Assembly (NCBI GenBank): GCA_028571685.1
Contig: CM053141.1
Coordinates: 54,124,333-54,188,332 of the forward strand
From: Heterohyrax brucei
Lineage: Eukaryota; Chordata; Mammalia; Hyracoidea; Procaviidae
Length of the DNA: 64,000 bases
Direction of reading: 5' to 3'
Shown: piece by piece, positions 10,947 to 21,454 of the stretch
Numbering within the stretch: the stretch's first letter is position 1
How the letters are laid out: every line of letters begins with the position of its first letter
Position numbers and translations under genes: made by a program
The notes under the pieces: generated by a model
Told to the model about the DNA's origin: nothing
What the model saw: only the letters and a program-made list of their open reading frames with translations
Databases searched by the model: none

Positions 10947-11528
10947 TTAGTCACAAGGCTTCTCACACATGTTTCTCCCTGGAGGGAGGGGAAGCTATCT
11001 ATTTTCAACTGTAAAAATAACTGAAAAATAGATGTAAATAGATATAAAAATTCAAAATACAATTTTCTAGATTGTATCTTTACTTTGCAAAATGACTCTA
11101 CCCCGTGATAAAATCGTAAGACTCTTGCTTTTCATTTCCTCTACCTTGAAAATAAACAATATTCTGTCTAATCTGGAACACATAAATGCAGTAAGGGTGC
11201 TAACTACCCTTTCAATAGGTGAAATTTTATTTTTCTATGTTTACTTCTTTACTTGTTCTTGACTTCAGTAAAACTTCACTTGTAGAAACACATCAACTGT
11301 GACATTTCTTAGTCAATCTTAAAGCTTCTACTGGTAAGCCCTTCTAGATTCTCTGAGAATAGTTGATAAGCTAATGAATGATAATCAATATTTTTCAAAT
11401 ATTCAAGAAATTATTTTATTGCTCCTATTACTATTATCTGCTTTTTCATGCTGTTACAACATCAAAACAAGCATGTAAAACACACATTCAAGTATTTAGC
11501 TGTCAGTTAAATACAAACAAACAAACAA
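10947..11528. other. Intergenic DNA, nothing recognised
   Basis: AT-rich with no repeat or gene recognised. (ACAA)n at about 11514-11527 belongs to the tail of the following SINE fragment. Confidence 0.5.
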
Positions 11529-11581
11529 TAAAAACCAGTGCCATCAACTCGATTCCAACTCACAGCAATCCCATACAAGGG
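11529..11581 (-). mobile_element. AfroSINE 3' end only
   Basis: About 53 bp of SINE tail in minus orientation: aaaaaccagtgccatcaactcgattcc, caactcacagcaatccc. Its head is missing. A full plus-strand SINE starts 30 bp later, so the two form an inverted pair. Confidence 0.75.
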
Positions 11582-11610
11582 ATCTGAATTTTGACGTAAC
11601 TATCCTGTTT

Positions 11611-11775
11611 CTGGAAATCCTGATGAGGTAGTGGTGAAGGGCTTACAGCTGCTAACCAAAAGGTGGGCAGTTCGAATCTACCAGAGGCTCCTTGGAAATC
11701 CTAGGGGACAGTTCTACTCTGTCCTATAGGGTTGCTATGAGTCAGAAGTGACTTGATGGCTGTGGATTTGGTTCT
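11611..11775 (+). mobile_element. AfroSINE, full length
   Basis: A well preserved plus-strand copy: aaatcctgatgaggtagtgg, acagctgctaaccaaaaggt, the B-box region gggcagttcgaatctacc, ttctactctgtcctataggg, gttgctatgagtcagaagtg and a tggatttggttct tail. It inserted beside a MIR whose sequence resumes at 11781. Confidence 0.9.
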
Positions 11776-11780
11776 ATTTC

Positions 11781-11872
11781 TAATGATACCTACCTTGCAA
11801 AGTTGTTGTAAGGATTAAATTACTTGATCTTCATGAAATATTTAGATAGCACCTGACACAGAGGACGTAGCC
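11781..11872 (-). mobile_element. MIR (ancient SINE)
   Basis: Minus orientation: atacctaccttgcaaagttg, ttgtaaggattaaattactt and tagcacctgacacagag, which match the MIR block around 'gttgttgtgaggattaaatg' and 'agcacagtgcctggcacatag'. Confidence 0.7.
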
Positions 11873-12129
11873 TAGAAATTTTATTTTTTATGTTTTTGAA
11901 GATGAACATTAAAGAACATGAAATATTAATTTGACTTCTCATTACACAGTTCTTAAATTGGCAGTTAGTTTCTGTATCATGCTAGAATGTTTAAGGAATC
12001 GCAGAAACTTCCCCAGGTCAAAAATCAATAGATTGCAGTTTTATACATAGATTCTAAATTGGCAGTATTCTGCATCTTGTAATTCTCTCTAAATTTCGTC
12101 AAGACTTTTCTATATCATTTTACATACTA

Positions 12130-12273
12130 CCAAACTCACTGCCTTTGAGTTGATTTCAACTCCTATTAAAGAATAGAATTGCCCCATAGAGTCTCCAAGG
12201 GATGCTTGGAGTGTTTGAACTGCTGAACTTTTGGTTAACAGTCTGAGCTCTTAAGCACTTCACCACCAAGGCT
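12130..12273 (-). mobile_element. AfroSINE copy
   Basis: Minus strand: ccaaactcactgcctttgag, ttgatttcaactcctattaa, gaattgccccatagagtctcc, gaacttttggttaacagtct and the head end cacttcaccaccaaggctt. Confidence 0.85.
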
Positions 12274-12327
12274 TATTTTGCATATTACTGACCAACAAAA
12301 GGATTAGCTTTTGACCTGCTATATAGG

Positions 12328-12943
12328 CCCAAAATCCTCAGGCTCATAATAAATAGCGAAAATATTGAAGTTGTCAAGGATTTCATTTACGCGGATCTGC
12401 AATAAACACCCACAGAAATAGCAAGAGAAAAATCAGATGCTGTATAGCACTGAGAAAATCTGCCGCAAAGACCTCTTTAAATTATTAAAAATAAAACACG
12501 TCACCTTATGGATTAAGGTATGCCTGACCCCAGGTGTGGTATTTTCAGTCACCTGACGCACATGTGAAAACTGAATAATGAATAAGGAAGACTGAAGAAG
12601 AAACAATGCCTTTGAATTATGGTGTTGGCAAAGAATACTGAATACACCACGGACTGCCAAAATAACAGACAAATCTGTTTTAGAAGAAATACAACCAGAA
12701 TGCTCTTTAGAAGCAAGGATGGTTAGACTGTCTCACATACTTTGGATATGTTATTAGGAGGGATCAGTCATGACTGTCAGAGTAGAAGGTCAGCAAAAAA
12801 GAAGACGACCCTCAGGGAGACTGTCTGCCACCGTGGCTACAGCAATGGGCTCAGACAGTAATTCTTGTGAGCACGGTGCAGGGCCTGGAAGCGCTTCCTT
12901 CTGTTGTGCTGAGTCACTGTGAGTTCACATTGGAACAACAACA
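12328..12943 (+). mobile_element. RTE/BovB-class LINE, C-terminal and 3' end
   Basis: A 5'-truncated copy that starts at the RT C-terminal flank (aatattgaagttgtcaagga, tttcatttacgcggatctgc) and continues through accaggtgtggtattttcag-like sequence, aatgaataaggaagactgaa, tttgaattatggtgttggca and ctttggatatgttattagga to a tail of gagttcacattggaacaacaac. Stop codons and frameshifts are present throughout. Confidence 0.85.
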
Positions 12944-13008
12944 GGAAGGGCTCTTCCTAACATAGTCGACTGTAGTTCGGGGTTCCATAATTGCAGAGGC
13001 TGGAAATT

Positions 13009-13046
13009 ATGTGTGTGCGTGCGCGCGCGCGTGTGCGTGTGTGTAT
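13009..13046. repeat. (TG)n/(CG)n alternating tract
   Basis: Alternating purine-pyrimidine run with a pure cgcgcgcgcg core (about 13020-13032) flanked by tgtg repeats. Such tracts can form left-handed Z-DNA, but no function is implied here. Confidence 0.85.
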
Positions 13047-14003
13047 TTTCTTTGTCAGGATGGATTCCGTTAAAGAGTTTCTCAGTAACTTGTACGTATT
13101 CATGATGCTCCTGTCTTAGAAAATAAAATAATTTTCCAAAGGACATTTTTACAATACCTATGAAACAAAGTATGTAGTTAGTTCTTTTTTTATTGAAGCT
13201 TTATCAGTCATACTGTACTTTGTTTTCTGAAACCTCCAAAACTGCATTGCTCAACTAGTAAGCTATATACATTACCGTTTTGATTTCTTCTCAACAAATC
13301 TCCCACAGTCAAAAATTAGAAAGGTTCAGCTAGATTTTCCCACTGTATTTTTCCTTATTGGCAATAACTTTTCTAAAAAGCGCCTTCACTTGATTTTAGG
13401 CAGAAGAACAAATGACACTGAATACATCACTTTATAACGTCCATCAGAGTTCACAAGGTAACTTCTTGTTCCTTCCAGTTAAGCTTCTGTCGGCAGTGCC
13501 AGCACCTCTACTGCAGCTACTCACGTGAAAGAAACAACACTGGCCATTCATTTACTACAGCTTAAGCATCTTGTGTGCAAAAATACATGTAATCGCCATG
13601 GCAACTACATAAAGTACAGTTATTTTTGTTGTTGCTTTACATATGAGGAGCTAAGGTACATAAGAATGAAATAAATTTCTTATCATCACTGAGCAAGTGG
13701 CAAGGCCAGAACCAGCAAGTGAACCCAAGAGGTCTGCAACCAGAGCCTAGACTTGAATTCAATTCACCGATAGAATATGGTAATTTACAAATACTTCTAA
13801 TATTTTGATAATGTCTTTGTTATTTCCTGTAGCATTTGCCTATTTGAGGAAATATGATGACTCATTGCCAGGTTCTAAAGAGTATAATTTTAAGAGAGAA
13901 GGGTGAGACAAAGTAAAAGTCACTCTTCAGGAAGGATACTCTTCTTGTGTTGCTACTAATGTCATTTTTGGTCTATTTTTAACATGTTATATAATAGTCA
14001 ATT
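13047..14003. other. Intergenic DNA, nothing recognised
   Basis: No known repeat, exon or RNA was recognised. Composition is ordinary for the window. Confidence 0.5.
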
Positions 14004-14095
14004 ATAAACCCTATGCCACTGAGTTGACTCTGACTCATAACGTCTCTATAGGACAGAGTAGCACTGCCCCATAGGATTTCCCAAAGGGCACCTGG
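14004..14095 (-). mobile_element. AfroSINE, 3' half
   Basis: Minus-strand copy lacking the tRNA head: ataaaccctatgccactgag, ttgactctgactcataacgt, aggacagagtagcactgccc and ccataggatttcccaaaggg. Confidence 0.85.
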
Positions 14096-14307
14096 AAGAA
14101 AATAAAACAATCACAAGTATCGAATAAAATAATCATTGTGCTTAATTAAAATGTAAAAACATTAGGAAGGATTATCTTTCCTCCTAAATAAATTCACGTT
14201 GTCACAAGTGATTGTGGCATATTATCCATCACAATGCTTAAATTAACTGAGAGCACAGTTCAAGCTGAAACTTTCCATATAAAAACGTAGATGCTGATTG
14301 ATAGAGA

Positions 14308-14715
14308 GTGTCTAACAAAATACCGCAAAGTAGGTTACTTGAAAGAATAAAAATTTATTTGCTCAAAGGTCTGGGTGCAAGGAGTTCACACCAAGGTCTC
14401 GGCTGTGTCAGTTATGCCTGTAGGCCTCAGTTCTCGTTTCTGGTGGCTGTTGTAATCCTTGGTGATCCTTTGCTACTTATGGATACATCTGCCTTTGTTG
14501 TAGGATGATGTCTTTCCGTTTTGTGTCTATCTATTCTGCTTTTTTTGATAAAACCCTAATTGAAGGAATTAGGTTTAAGACCAAATTTATACTAGCATCT
14601 CTCACTAACATAACAAATGAAAATGCCTATACTTAATAGGATCACCTTTATAGGTACCGGGTTTAGGATTACAACATAAACTTCTTGAAGGACACAACTG
14701 AATCCATAACTCTGA
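14308..14715 (-). mobile_element. MaLR-type (ERVL-related) solo LTR
   Basis: Read on the minus strand: gttatggattcagttgtgtcc at the 5' end, cctaattccttcaattaggg, catcctacaacaaaggcag, acagccaccagaaacgagaa, then gcaaataaatttttattc containing AATAAA and an end resembling 'acctactttgcggtattttgtta'. This is the order expected of a mammalian MaLR LTR. No internal region is present. Confidence 0.7.
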
Positions 14716-14910
14716 CCATCTCAGGCGGAGGTGAGAGTCTCAGCCATATACATTCGTTCTCATTATGTTTTAACAGGTTTCTCCAGTCTACCATTAAATT
14801 GGTAATTTATAGAGAACTCCTTTAGTTGTGTTTTGCCCCTTACATTCTCAACATTCCTGTTGTAATTAATCTAATTGCCCCCTGAGAACTAGAACTGTGG
14901 TATACAAATT

Positions 14911-16530
14911 GTTCATACTGCCCATAATGTGCCATCACGTCAGTTCTGACTCCATGGTGACTACATATTCAACAAAACGGGATACTGCCCACTCCTGTGC
15001 CATGCTCATAGTACCTTCTATGGTTGAATCCACTGTTGTTGCCACGGTGTCATGCTATCTCTTTGAGGGTCTTCCTCTTTTGTGCTGGTCCTCTGCTTTA
15101 CCTAACATGATGTCTTTTTCCAGGGACTGGTTACTATTGACAGCAAGTCCAAAGAAGGTGAGACAAAATCTCACCTTTCTCACTGCTAAGGAGCACTCTG
15201 GTTGTGCTTCCTCAGTGACAGAATTGTTCATTCTCCTGGCATTCCACAATAATTTAAATATTCTTCACCAACATGATAACCCAAACACATCAATTCTTCT
15301 TTGGTCTTCCTCATTCAACGTCCAGTTTTCACATGCATACTAAGTGACTGAAAATATCATTGCTAGGGTCAGGGGTACCTTAGTCCTTGAAGTGACATCT
15401 TCTCATTTTAACACTAAAAATAGCTCTTTGGTAGTAGATTTTCCCAATGTAATATGTCTTTGGATTTCTTGACTGCTGTTTTCATGGATGCTGATTGTGG
15501 GATTCAGTAAAATAAAACCCTTAGCAACATCAGTATTTTCTCTGTTTATCATGACTTTGCTTATTGGTCTAGTTGTGAGGATTTCATTTTCTTTTTGTTA
15601 AAGTGTAATCCATACAGAAAGCTGACATCTTCAATCTTCATCAGTAGATCCTTCAAACACTCTTCACTTTCAGTAAATAAAGATGGGTAATTTCCATATC
15701 TACGATTGCTAATGAGTCTCCCTCTGGCCTAACACAGTGTTTATCTGCATACAGTCTGGCTTCCTCGCTTTTTTTTTTTATGTGTATAAATTAAATCAAC
15801 AACAACAACAAAAACCCACTGCCATGGAGTCAGGTCCAACTCATCGCCATCCTAGAGGGGAGGGTAGAACTGCCCCATAGAGTTTCCAAGGAGTGCCTGG
15901 CAGATTTGAATTGCTGACCTTTTGTTTAGCAGATGTAGCACTTAAATACTACACCACCAGGGTTTCCATAGATTGAATAAGCATGATAAAATGATACAAC
16001 CCTGAAATATACTTTTCCGGACTATAAACAAGCAGTATCCACTTGTTCTGTTGGAAATAGTGCCTTTTGGTACAGGTTCTACGTGAGCACATCTAAGTGT
16101 TCTGGAATTCCTATCTCTGGAAAGTCATCTATAATTTGTTGTGATCTACATAGTCAAATATCTTTACGTAGTCAAAAAAAGAAAAAAAAAACCCACAGGT
16201 AAATGTTTTTATGGTAGTCTGCTTTCAGACAGGATTCACCTGACATCAGCACTGATATATTCTGCTTGCTAATGCTAAATCTTCTGAATTCAGCTTCAAT
16301 TTCTTGACGTTCTTTGTGATGTAAGGTTGCAACATTTTTTGAATTATCTTCAGCAAAATTGTGTATTATATTAATGACATTGTTCGATAATTTCTGCATA
16401 CCATTTGATTATCTTTCTTTTTAATGGGCTCAAATAAGGAGTTATTCCAGGCAGTTGGCCAGGTATCTGTCCAAATTTCTTGGCATAGAGGAATGAGTGC
16501 TCCTGGGAGTTAAACTTCTGCTGTGTCCAA
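14911..16530 (-). mobile_element. RTE/BovB-class LINE, 1.6 kb, split by an AfroSINE
   Basis: Minus strand. On the plus strand the order is tail remnant, ORF C-terminus (acctaacatgatgtcttttt, aaggagcactctggttgtgc), the flank of the RT (tttcttgactgctgttttca, ggtctagttgtgaggatttc), then a SINE at 15797-15967. Beyond it lie the RT core (aagtgttctggaattcctat, ttgttgtgatctacatagtc) and the RT start (cagttggccaggtatctgtc). It stops at about 16530, so the endonuclease domain is missing. Frames are broken. Confidence 0.85.
15797..15967 (-). mobile_element. AfroSINE inserted in an RTE copy
   Basis: A full-length minus-strand SINE with a (CAA)n tail like that of the RTE itself. Flanks ataaattaaat (15786-15796) and atagattgaat (15968-15978) match at 9 of 11 positions and lie at the RTE site normally reading 'acagattgaat', so they are the target duplication. 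The LINE resumes without loss. Confidence 0.9.
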
Positions 16531-17849
16531 CTTAAAAGGTTGATATAAATGACACATCGCACCATAGCCCTGACTTTGACTGAACATCTAACACTGAAAA
16601 TAATTAAAAATGCCAAGAATATATATCTTACTCAGATGTACTGATCATGATCTGACAAATGTATGGAATCAACTCCTCTATATATTAAAAATCCAACCTA
16701 ACCTTCATTACATAAATGTCAGAGAGAATCTCATCACCACACAGTGGTACTGTACATTTCAGAGATAAGAATGAAACTTGAATGCAACCTTGCCTTAAGA
16801 AGTTAGAACCTCACTGGTTGCTTGACAAATGATGACATTCTTTCTTGACTCAGCCACATAACAGGATCACATGTAAAGTTTTTCATACACAAAAATAACC
16901 ACCAGACTTCACTGTGGATCTGCCGACTTTTGAGTGCTATGCTTGTTGAGAAATGAAGTGGGGAAGGTTATTAAGTGCTCTGTAAAAGATCATGAAGTTC
17001 CAGAACGTGAACTTTTGATGAAAGCTTTATTGCATCAGAATTGGAATACCTTTACAGGTTTGGGTTTGGCAAACTTATATCCTTGAGTTGTTATTTCATT
17101 ACAGATCTAATTTACTGTCTTCAGTTCAGATACATGATATCAGGTGTGACACCTAGATCTGTGACAGGTAAGGTTTATCCACCCAACTTCTGCCTCAGTT
17201 TCACTTTTGTAGAGACCTGACTTCCCGAGAGTTTAGACTTGAGAAATACTGATACCCTTAGTAAGCCTACATACTCAGAAGAAAGTGAAACTATTTTGTG
17301 TGCTTGAAGCGACTCTCAATAAACCTCTGCTTTAATGTTTTGTGCTTCAGTACCCAGTGTATACTAAGATTCTTGTTTATTCTAACTGTCTTTTTTTTAA
17401 GCTTGATTATCTGGAACAGCACATGAGAGGCAGCCATGTAAGTAGCAGGATGGGTTGCTTAGTGTCCAAAGAGCCTATGAGAAGAGATGGAATTAGACAC
17501 TCAGGAGAAAGATACCCTGGCTTTGAAAGATGTATCAGAAAAAAACTTAAGATAAACACTACCCCTAAATATATACAGTATAATTATGTATACTCATAAT
17601 GATTTTCTGTCATAAGAAATTATTGTGTTCTTATTTTTCATAAAGAACAGATGAAATTAAAGATCTTACAATGAAATCACTTAAAATGATATTTTAAAGG
17701 CTTCATTTGTAAAAGAGAAAATTTAGTGGCATTAAGTACTACTCATGCCAAGCCCGGCTCATACATAGGAAAATTTCATGAGTGAGTGAAGGGCAACAAT
17801 AAAGTATTTTACTTAAATACGTTAGACCTTAACAACTATTTTCTAATTC
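16531..17849. other. Intergenic DNA, nothing recognised
   Basis: No repeat family or gene was recognised. An 85-codon frame at 17342-17599 crosses ordinary AT-rich DNA without a plausible splice context. Confidence 0.5.
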
Positions 17850-18240
17850 ATTCCTTTATTTGTTTTTTCACAAATGCTTCTCCAGCAGCACTAGATGCCC
17901 AGCCATGGGTTAGATGCTGAGCTAGCCCAAAGGGAACACAACACCCTACAGGACAGGGAGGTAAGATATTAACTAATTAGATAAAAACAGAGCAGTGTTG
18001 CAGCTACAGTAGATGCCGCCAAAAAGAGGCTCAAGGTACTATGAAAGTGTTCAGTAAGAACAATGGACTCTAGGAGGAAAGTAAGAGAGGATTCCTTGAG
18101 GAAACTGGAAACCATGTATGACCATGTGGGATGAAGGGAGAGCTGTGGAGGGCTGAGGTGGAGGCCGAGACGGAGAAGAGAGTGCGGTCAAGAAAGAGGC
18201 TTCTGCAAGAGGCCTAGCGGTGGGCGGGGAGGAGGGGACA
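17850..18240. mobile_element. Possible ancient interspersed repeat, unassigned
   Basis: The stretch resembles a mammal-wide old repeat whose consensus carries 'ctgggttagatgctgag', 'ggacagggaggtaa' and 'gaggattccttgaggaa' in that order. I cannot name the family with confidence, and the match is by memory only. Confidence 0.35.
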
Positions 18241-18297
18241 GAGAACAGGCTGTTTACTTTAAAAGCACATGTAATTTTAATTGCCTAACAAAGAGCT

Positions 18298-18470
18298 GAG
18301 GAGCCTGGTGGTACAGTAGTTAAGCACTTGGCTCTTAACTGAAAGGTTGGTTGTTTGAACCCACCAGCCCCTCCAGAGGAGAAAGATGTGGCAGTCTCCC
18401 TAAGAATTACAGCCTTGGAAATTCCGGCAATGTCCTGTATGGTAACCATGGGTCTTGATGGCAGTGTTTT
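18298..18470 (+). mobile_element. AfroSINE, long subfamily
   Basis: Head ggagcctggtggtacagtag, ttaagcacttggctcttaac, B-box region ggttgtttgaacccacc, then the long-subfamily middle ggagaaagatgtggcagtct and aattacagccttggaaattc. The 3' end is short and worn (gtatggtaaccatgggtctt gatggcagtg). Confidence 0.85.
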
Positions 18471-19289
18471 TTTTCGTTTTTAGCAAAGATATTAAGCTGT
18501 CATTAAAGCACTAAATTCACTTGGCTTTAGCGTATTCCTGGGAAATGAACAGATTTAACCTCTCAATTTTTGTTATGAAACCTTATTAAATCTAAATAAA
18601 TACAGATCTTTAATAGAAATTCATTTTTAATCCTGTGAGTTGGGACCCCATACTCACATCTCTAGAACTATAACTATAGTAGCTTACATAATGTTTCCTA
18701 CTGGATGATTCAAGGCCCACAAACTCATTGTGTTCAAAACTGAAACTGTAAACACATCTCACTGAAATACCACTCACTTCAGGTTTTGTTTCTCAGTGAA
18801 GAGTCACAATTCAGCCAGTTTATTTGAATCATAAATTTTTTAATTATTGCTATTTATACTATTTATATTCATAGAATTTTTATTGGCTGGCTGTTAGAAG
18901 AAGATCACCAGGCCTTATTTTCTAGTTTTCTAGTCTCTGTTAATCTGGAAGCTCCACTAAACTCTCTTCAACATCATAGCAACATGCCATGTACCACTGA
19001 CAGGTGGTGGATACAGATGAGAGACACCAGCCAGAATCAAACATCAAAAGTCAAAATTCTGTCACTGAACCACCTGTCCTCAACTGATCACGCGGATGGC
19101 ACTGAACCAAGCAATCTTGTGTTCTACTACGCATGGGTTGCTCTGTGTCAGGGGATCAACTGAAAAGCAGCTAAAAGCAACCATAAAAAATACAGACCTA
19201 CATATGATATGCTACCCAACTATCAAAAATTTACATGTATCATACATAACTTTCTAAAATTTGCCTTATCTAATATAGTAAACTTGTGC
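18471..19289. other. Intergenic DNA, nothing recognised
   Basis: AT-rich, with no repeat or exon recognised. Confidence 0.5.
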
Positions 19290-19725
19290 TCATCTTCTCA
19301 CCTTGCTTCTGGGCTTAGCCAAGTGGCTTGCTTTGGCCATTGTGTAGCCATAACCTGACACAACTAACAGATGTGCTCTAAGACAATGTAAAAAGTACAA
19401 GCGCTTTGGGTGTGCTTTCTTCCTGCTCTGGAGTCCTGCTGACTAGTGAGCAAGGCCCTCCTAGGCAGCTGGAGGATGAGAAGCAGAGAGACACTGCTGG
19501 TTCCAGCTATCACGAAGACATCACTTGCTGGCTGTTCCCCGGCCAACCTACCAGATGCTAAGAGATGCAAGCATGAGTACAGCCAAGATCAGCCAAACAA
19601 GATCCTGACTAAAAGAACTGTTTAACCAAGACCATTTCAAATGGTCATTCTGCAAAACTATGAAATAATTAAATGGCTATCTTTTAAAACCACTAGTTTT
19701 GGGGAAGGTTTTCTAGACAGCACAT
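19290..19725 (+). mobile_element. MaLR-type LTR fragment
   Basis: The 3' part is informative: agatgcaagcatgagtacag, ccaagatcagccaaacaaga, aactatgaaataattaaatg and ccactagttttggggaaggtt. This is the layout of the mammalian MaLR LTR end ('aataataaatggttgttgttttaagccactaag'). The 5' part (tgggcttagccaagtggctt) also fits. Old and worn. Confidence 0.6.
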
Positions 19726-20707
19726 GTAATTGTATACCCAAACACATTATTTAATATTTTCTTTAAATCAGGTCGCTGTGCTTAAATATTTACTTTCTCT
19801 CTTTCCTGAGCACACTTTGGAAAATTCTATCATACTTAGCCTGTAATAACAGTTGTCTTTAACTTTATTTCCGATTAAAAAAATGATAAACACATGCAGA
19901 AAAATAAATGTCTACTAAAAGCTGAAGTTAAAATACTCCTCAATATGATGCCATTAAACAGATTTTGCCATGACATACCAAAAAATTAGTTTAATTTGAC
20001 AGAAAATGATAATTCTCTAACAAAATGAAAAATACTGTTTCTGGAAAATTATAAGACTGTTTTATATTCTCTTATTACCAGAAGGACACACACTAAAGAG
20101 AGTTCAGATAATGATGAAGGCTCTGGAATCATTGACATGCTTGCTAAAGAAGCTAAATACGCATTGATTGCCTAAATCATAAGGGAGAGAGAGAAAAATA
20201 ACAATTCACAGATGTTTGAAATGAACAAGGACAACCATAGCTTTCCTGCTATTAAAACTGAACTAGAACCCGAAAGGTCATTTTGTGGGGAGAACTTGGA
20301 AGAGAAGAGGAAAAAGTTTTCTTGTCCCTGTCATCTGACATGTCAAAAGGTGTATACATACATAAAAAGTTAAACGTGGTCTCAGATCTAAAAAGATAGG
20401 CATATCTGCTAGAAAATTCATAAACACAGATAAAAATACAGTTGTAACAGTGTTTAACACACCTAATATATAACATAAAATAACGCAGAACGCAAGGCAC
20501 ATACCCCTCCGCAGCCATCATTACAACTATGACTGTTACTTTTACTTTCTTTTCTCTTCTTTTATAACTCCTATTTTTGTTGGAAGTCTTTTTTCTTGAC
20601 TTATAGGACGCCTGAGTAACAAACTGCCTCGTTTCTACGAGAGATGATGTTCGTCCTCGGGTCCTATCTCTTTCTCTTTTCTCACAGGCACAGTTAATAC
20701 ACATCCA
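19726..20707. other. Intergenic DNA, nothing recognised
   Basis: The 150-codon minus-strand frame at 20252-20704 is the longest in the window. It is lysine, arginine and cysteine rich, low in complexity in parts, and matches nothing I know. I treat it as a chance frame in AT-rich DNA. Confidence 0.5.
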
Positions 20708-20719
20708 CTAGTAACACCA

Positions 20720-20752
20720 TGAGTCGGATCTGACTCGGTGGCACTTGGCTGG
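20720..20752 (+). mobile_element. Ultra-short (33 bp) tail-only SINE/RTE insertion
   Basis: The insert is tgagtcggatctgactcggt followed by ggcacttggctgg: only the terminal hairpin of the SINE/RTE 3' end and a short tail. It lies between two perfect copies of ctagtaacacca (20708-20719, 20753-20764), a 12-bp target site duplication. This marks it as a retrotransposition event of minimal size rather than a decayed SINE. Confidence 0.85.
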
Positions 20753-20764
20753 CTAGTAACACCA

Positions 20765-20829
20765 CTGGAAACCCTGGTGGCATCGTGGTTGAGGGCTATG
20801 CCTGCTAATCACTTTGCGTTTCAAATACT
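20765..20829 (+). mobile_element. AfroSINE head only
   Basis: ctggaaaccctggtggcatc, gtggttgagggctatgcctg, ctaatcactttgcgtttcaa: the tRNA-derived head without any 3' half, immediately behind the second copy of the 12-bp duplication. Confidence 0.75.
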
Positions 20830-21396
20830 ATTAAACAGCATGTAGTCTACAGCTCTCTTGCAAAGAACTAGGGAGACAGAACTAGATGTTCACAGATCTG
20901 GGACGCGGCTATTTGACTCTTGGCAGACATTTCTTAGTCTTTCTCTAAAATAAAAGTACTATAATAATATGCCAACTCCACCACTGATTAGCTGTGGATC
21001 TCTTAGAAAGTTATATACTATATTTTTATGCAAGTGAGCAGACCTTATATATGTGCTTGTTAACCATGCAATACCTTCATAAACGCTCTATACTCATCTC
21101 TTTATTTTACATATTGCTGTAAAAAAAAAAATCTAGTGCTCTTACAAAAACAAGTTGCAATTGGCAATCATAGAAGATGCACAGTAGTTGCATAACATAT
21201 GCACTATCTCTAAGTCTTGGCTGTCTCATTTGCAATGGAGATAATAATGCTGACTTTAACAGGTTGTTGGAAAATTCATACAAGCATATCTAACACATTC
21301 AATTTTTCTATCTCTTGTTCTGTATGGTCTTTCCTTGGTGAACTTCTGTTGGTTGCTGGTACCTTGGAATTCTCCCAACCAATATTCATCATTCCT
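20830..21396. other. Intergenic DNA, nothing recognised
   Basis: AT-rich with an A12 run near 21121. No feature is supported. Confidence 0.5.
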
Positions 21397-21406
21397 AAAC
21401 ATGCCC

Positions 21407-21444
21407 CAAGAGTCGGATCCGACTCGACGGCACTTGGCTTGGCC
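21407..21444 (+). mobile_element. Ultra-short (38 bp) tail-only SINE/RTE insertion
   Basis: Insert caagagtcggatccgactcg then acggcacttggcttggcc. The core gagtcggatccgactc is a perfect 16-bp palindrome. Perfect 10-bp flanks aaacatgccc occur at 21397-21406 and 21445-21454. The core is nearly identical to the insert at 20720, so both derive from one source type. Confidence 0.85.
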
Positions 21445-21454
21445 AAACATGCCC

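Noticed and set aside
11640..11690. tRNA-like A and B box sequences in SINE heads as possible tRNA genes
   Set aside because: The heads lack paired acceptor and anticodon stems and recur with the SINE 3' half, so they are SINE promoters and not tRNA genes.
18520..18540. cacttggctttag as a tail-only insertion
   Set aside because: The match is only about 9 bp, with no hairpin remnant and no direct repeats.
19310..19345. gccaagtggcttgctttggcc as another tail-only insertion
   Set aside because: It resembles the tail but has no flanking direct repeat and fits within an old MaLR-type LTR.
20252..20704. 150-codon minus-strand open frame, the longest in the window
   Set aside because: Its translation is basic and partly low complexity, resembles no family, an alternative frame overlaps it, and no splice or promoter context supports it.
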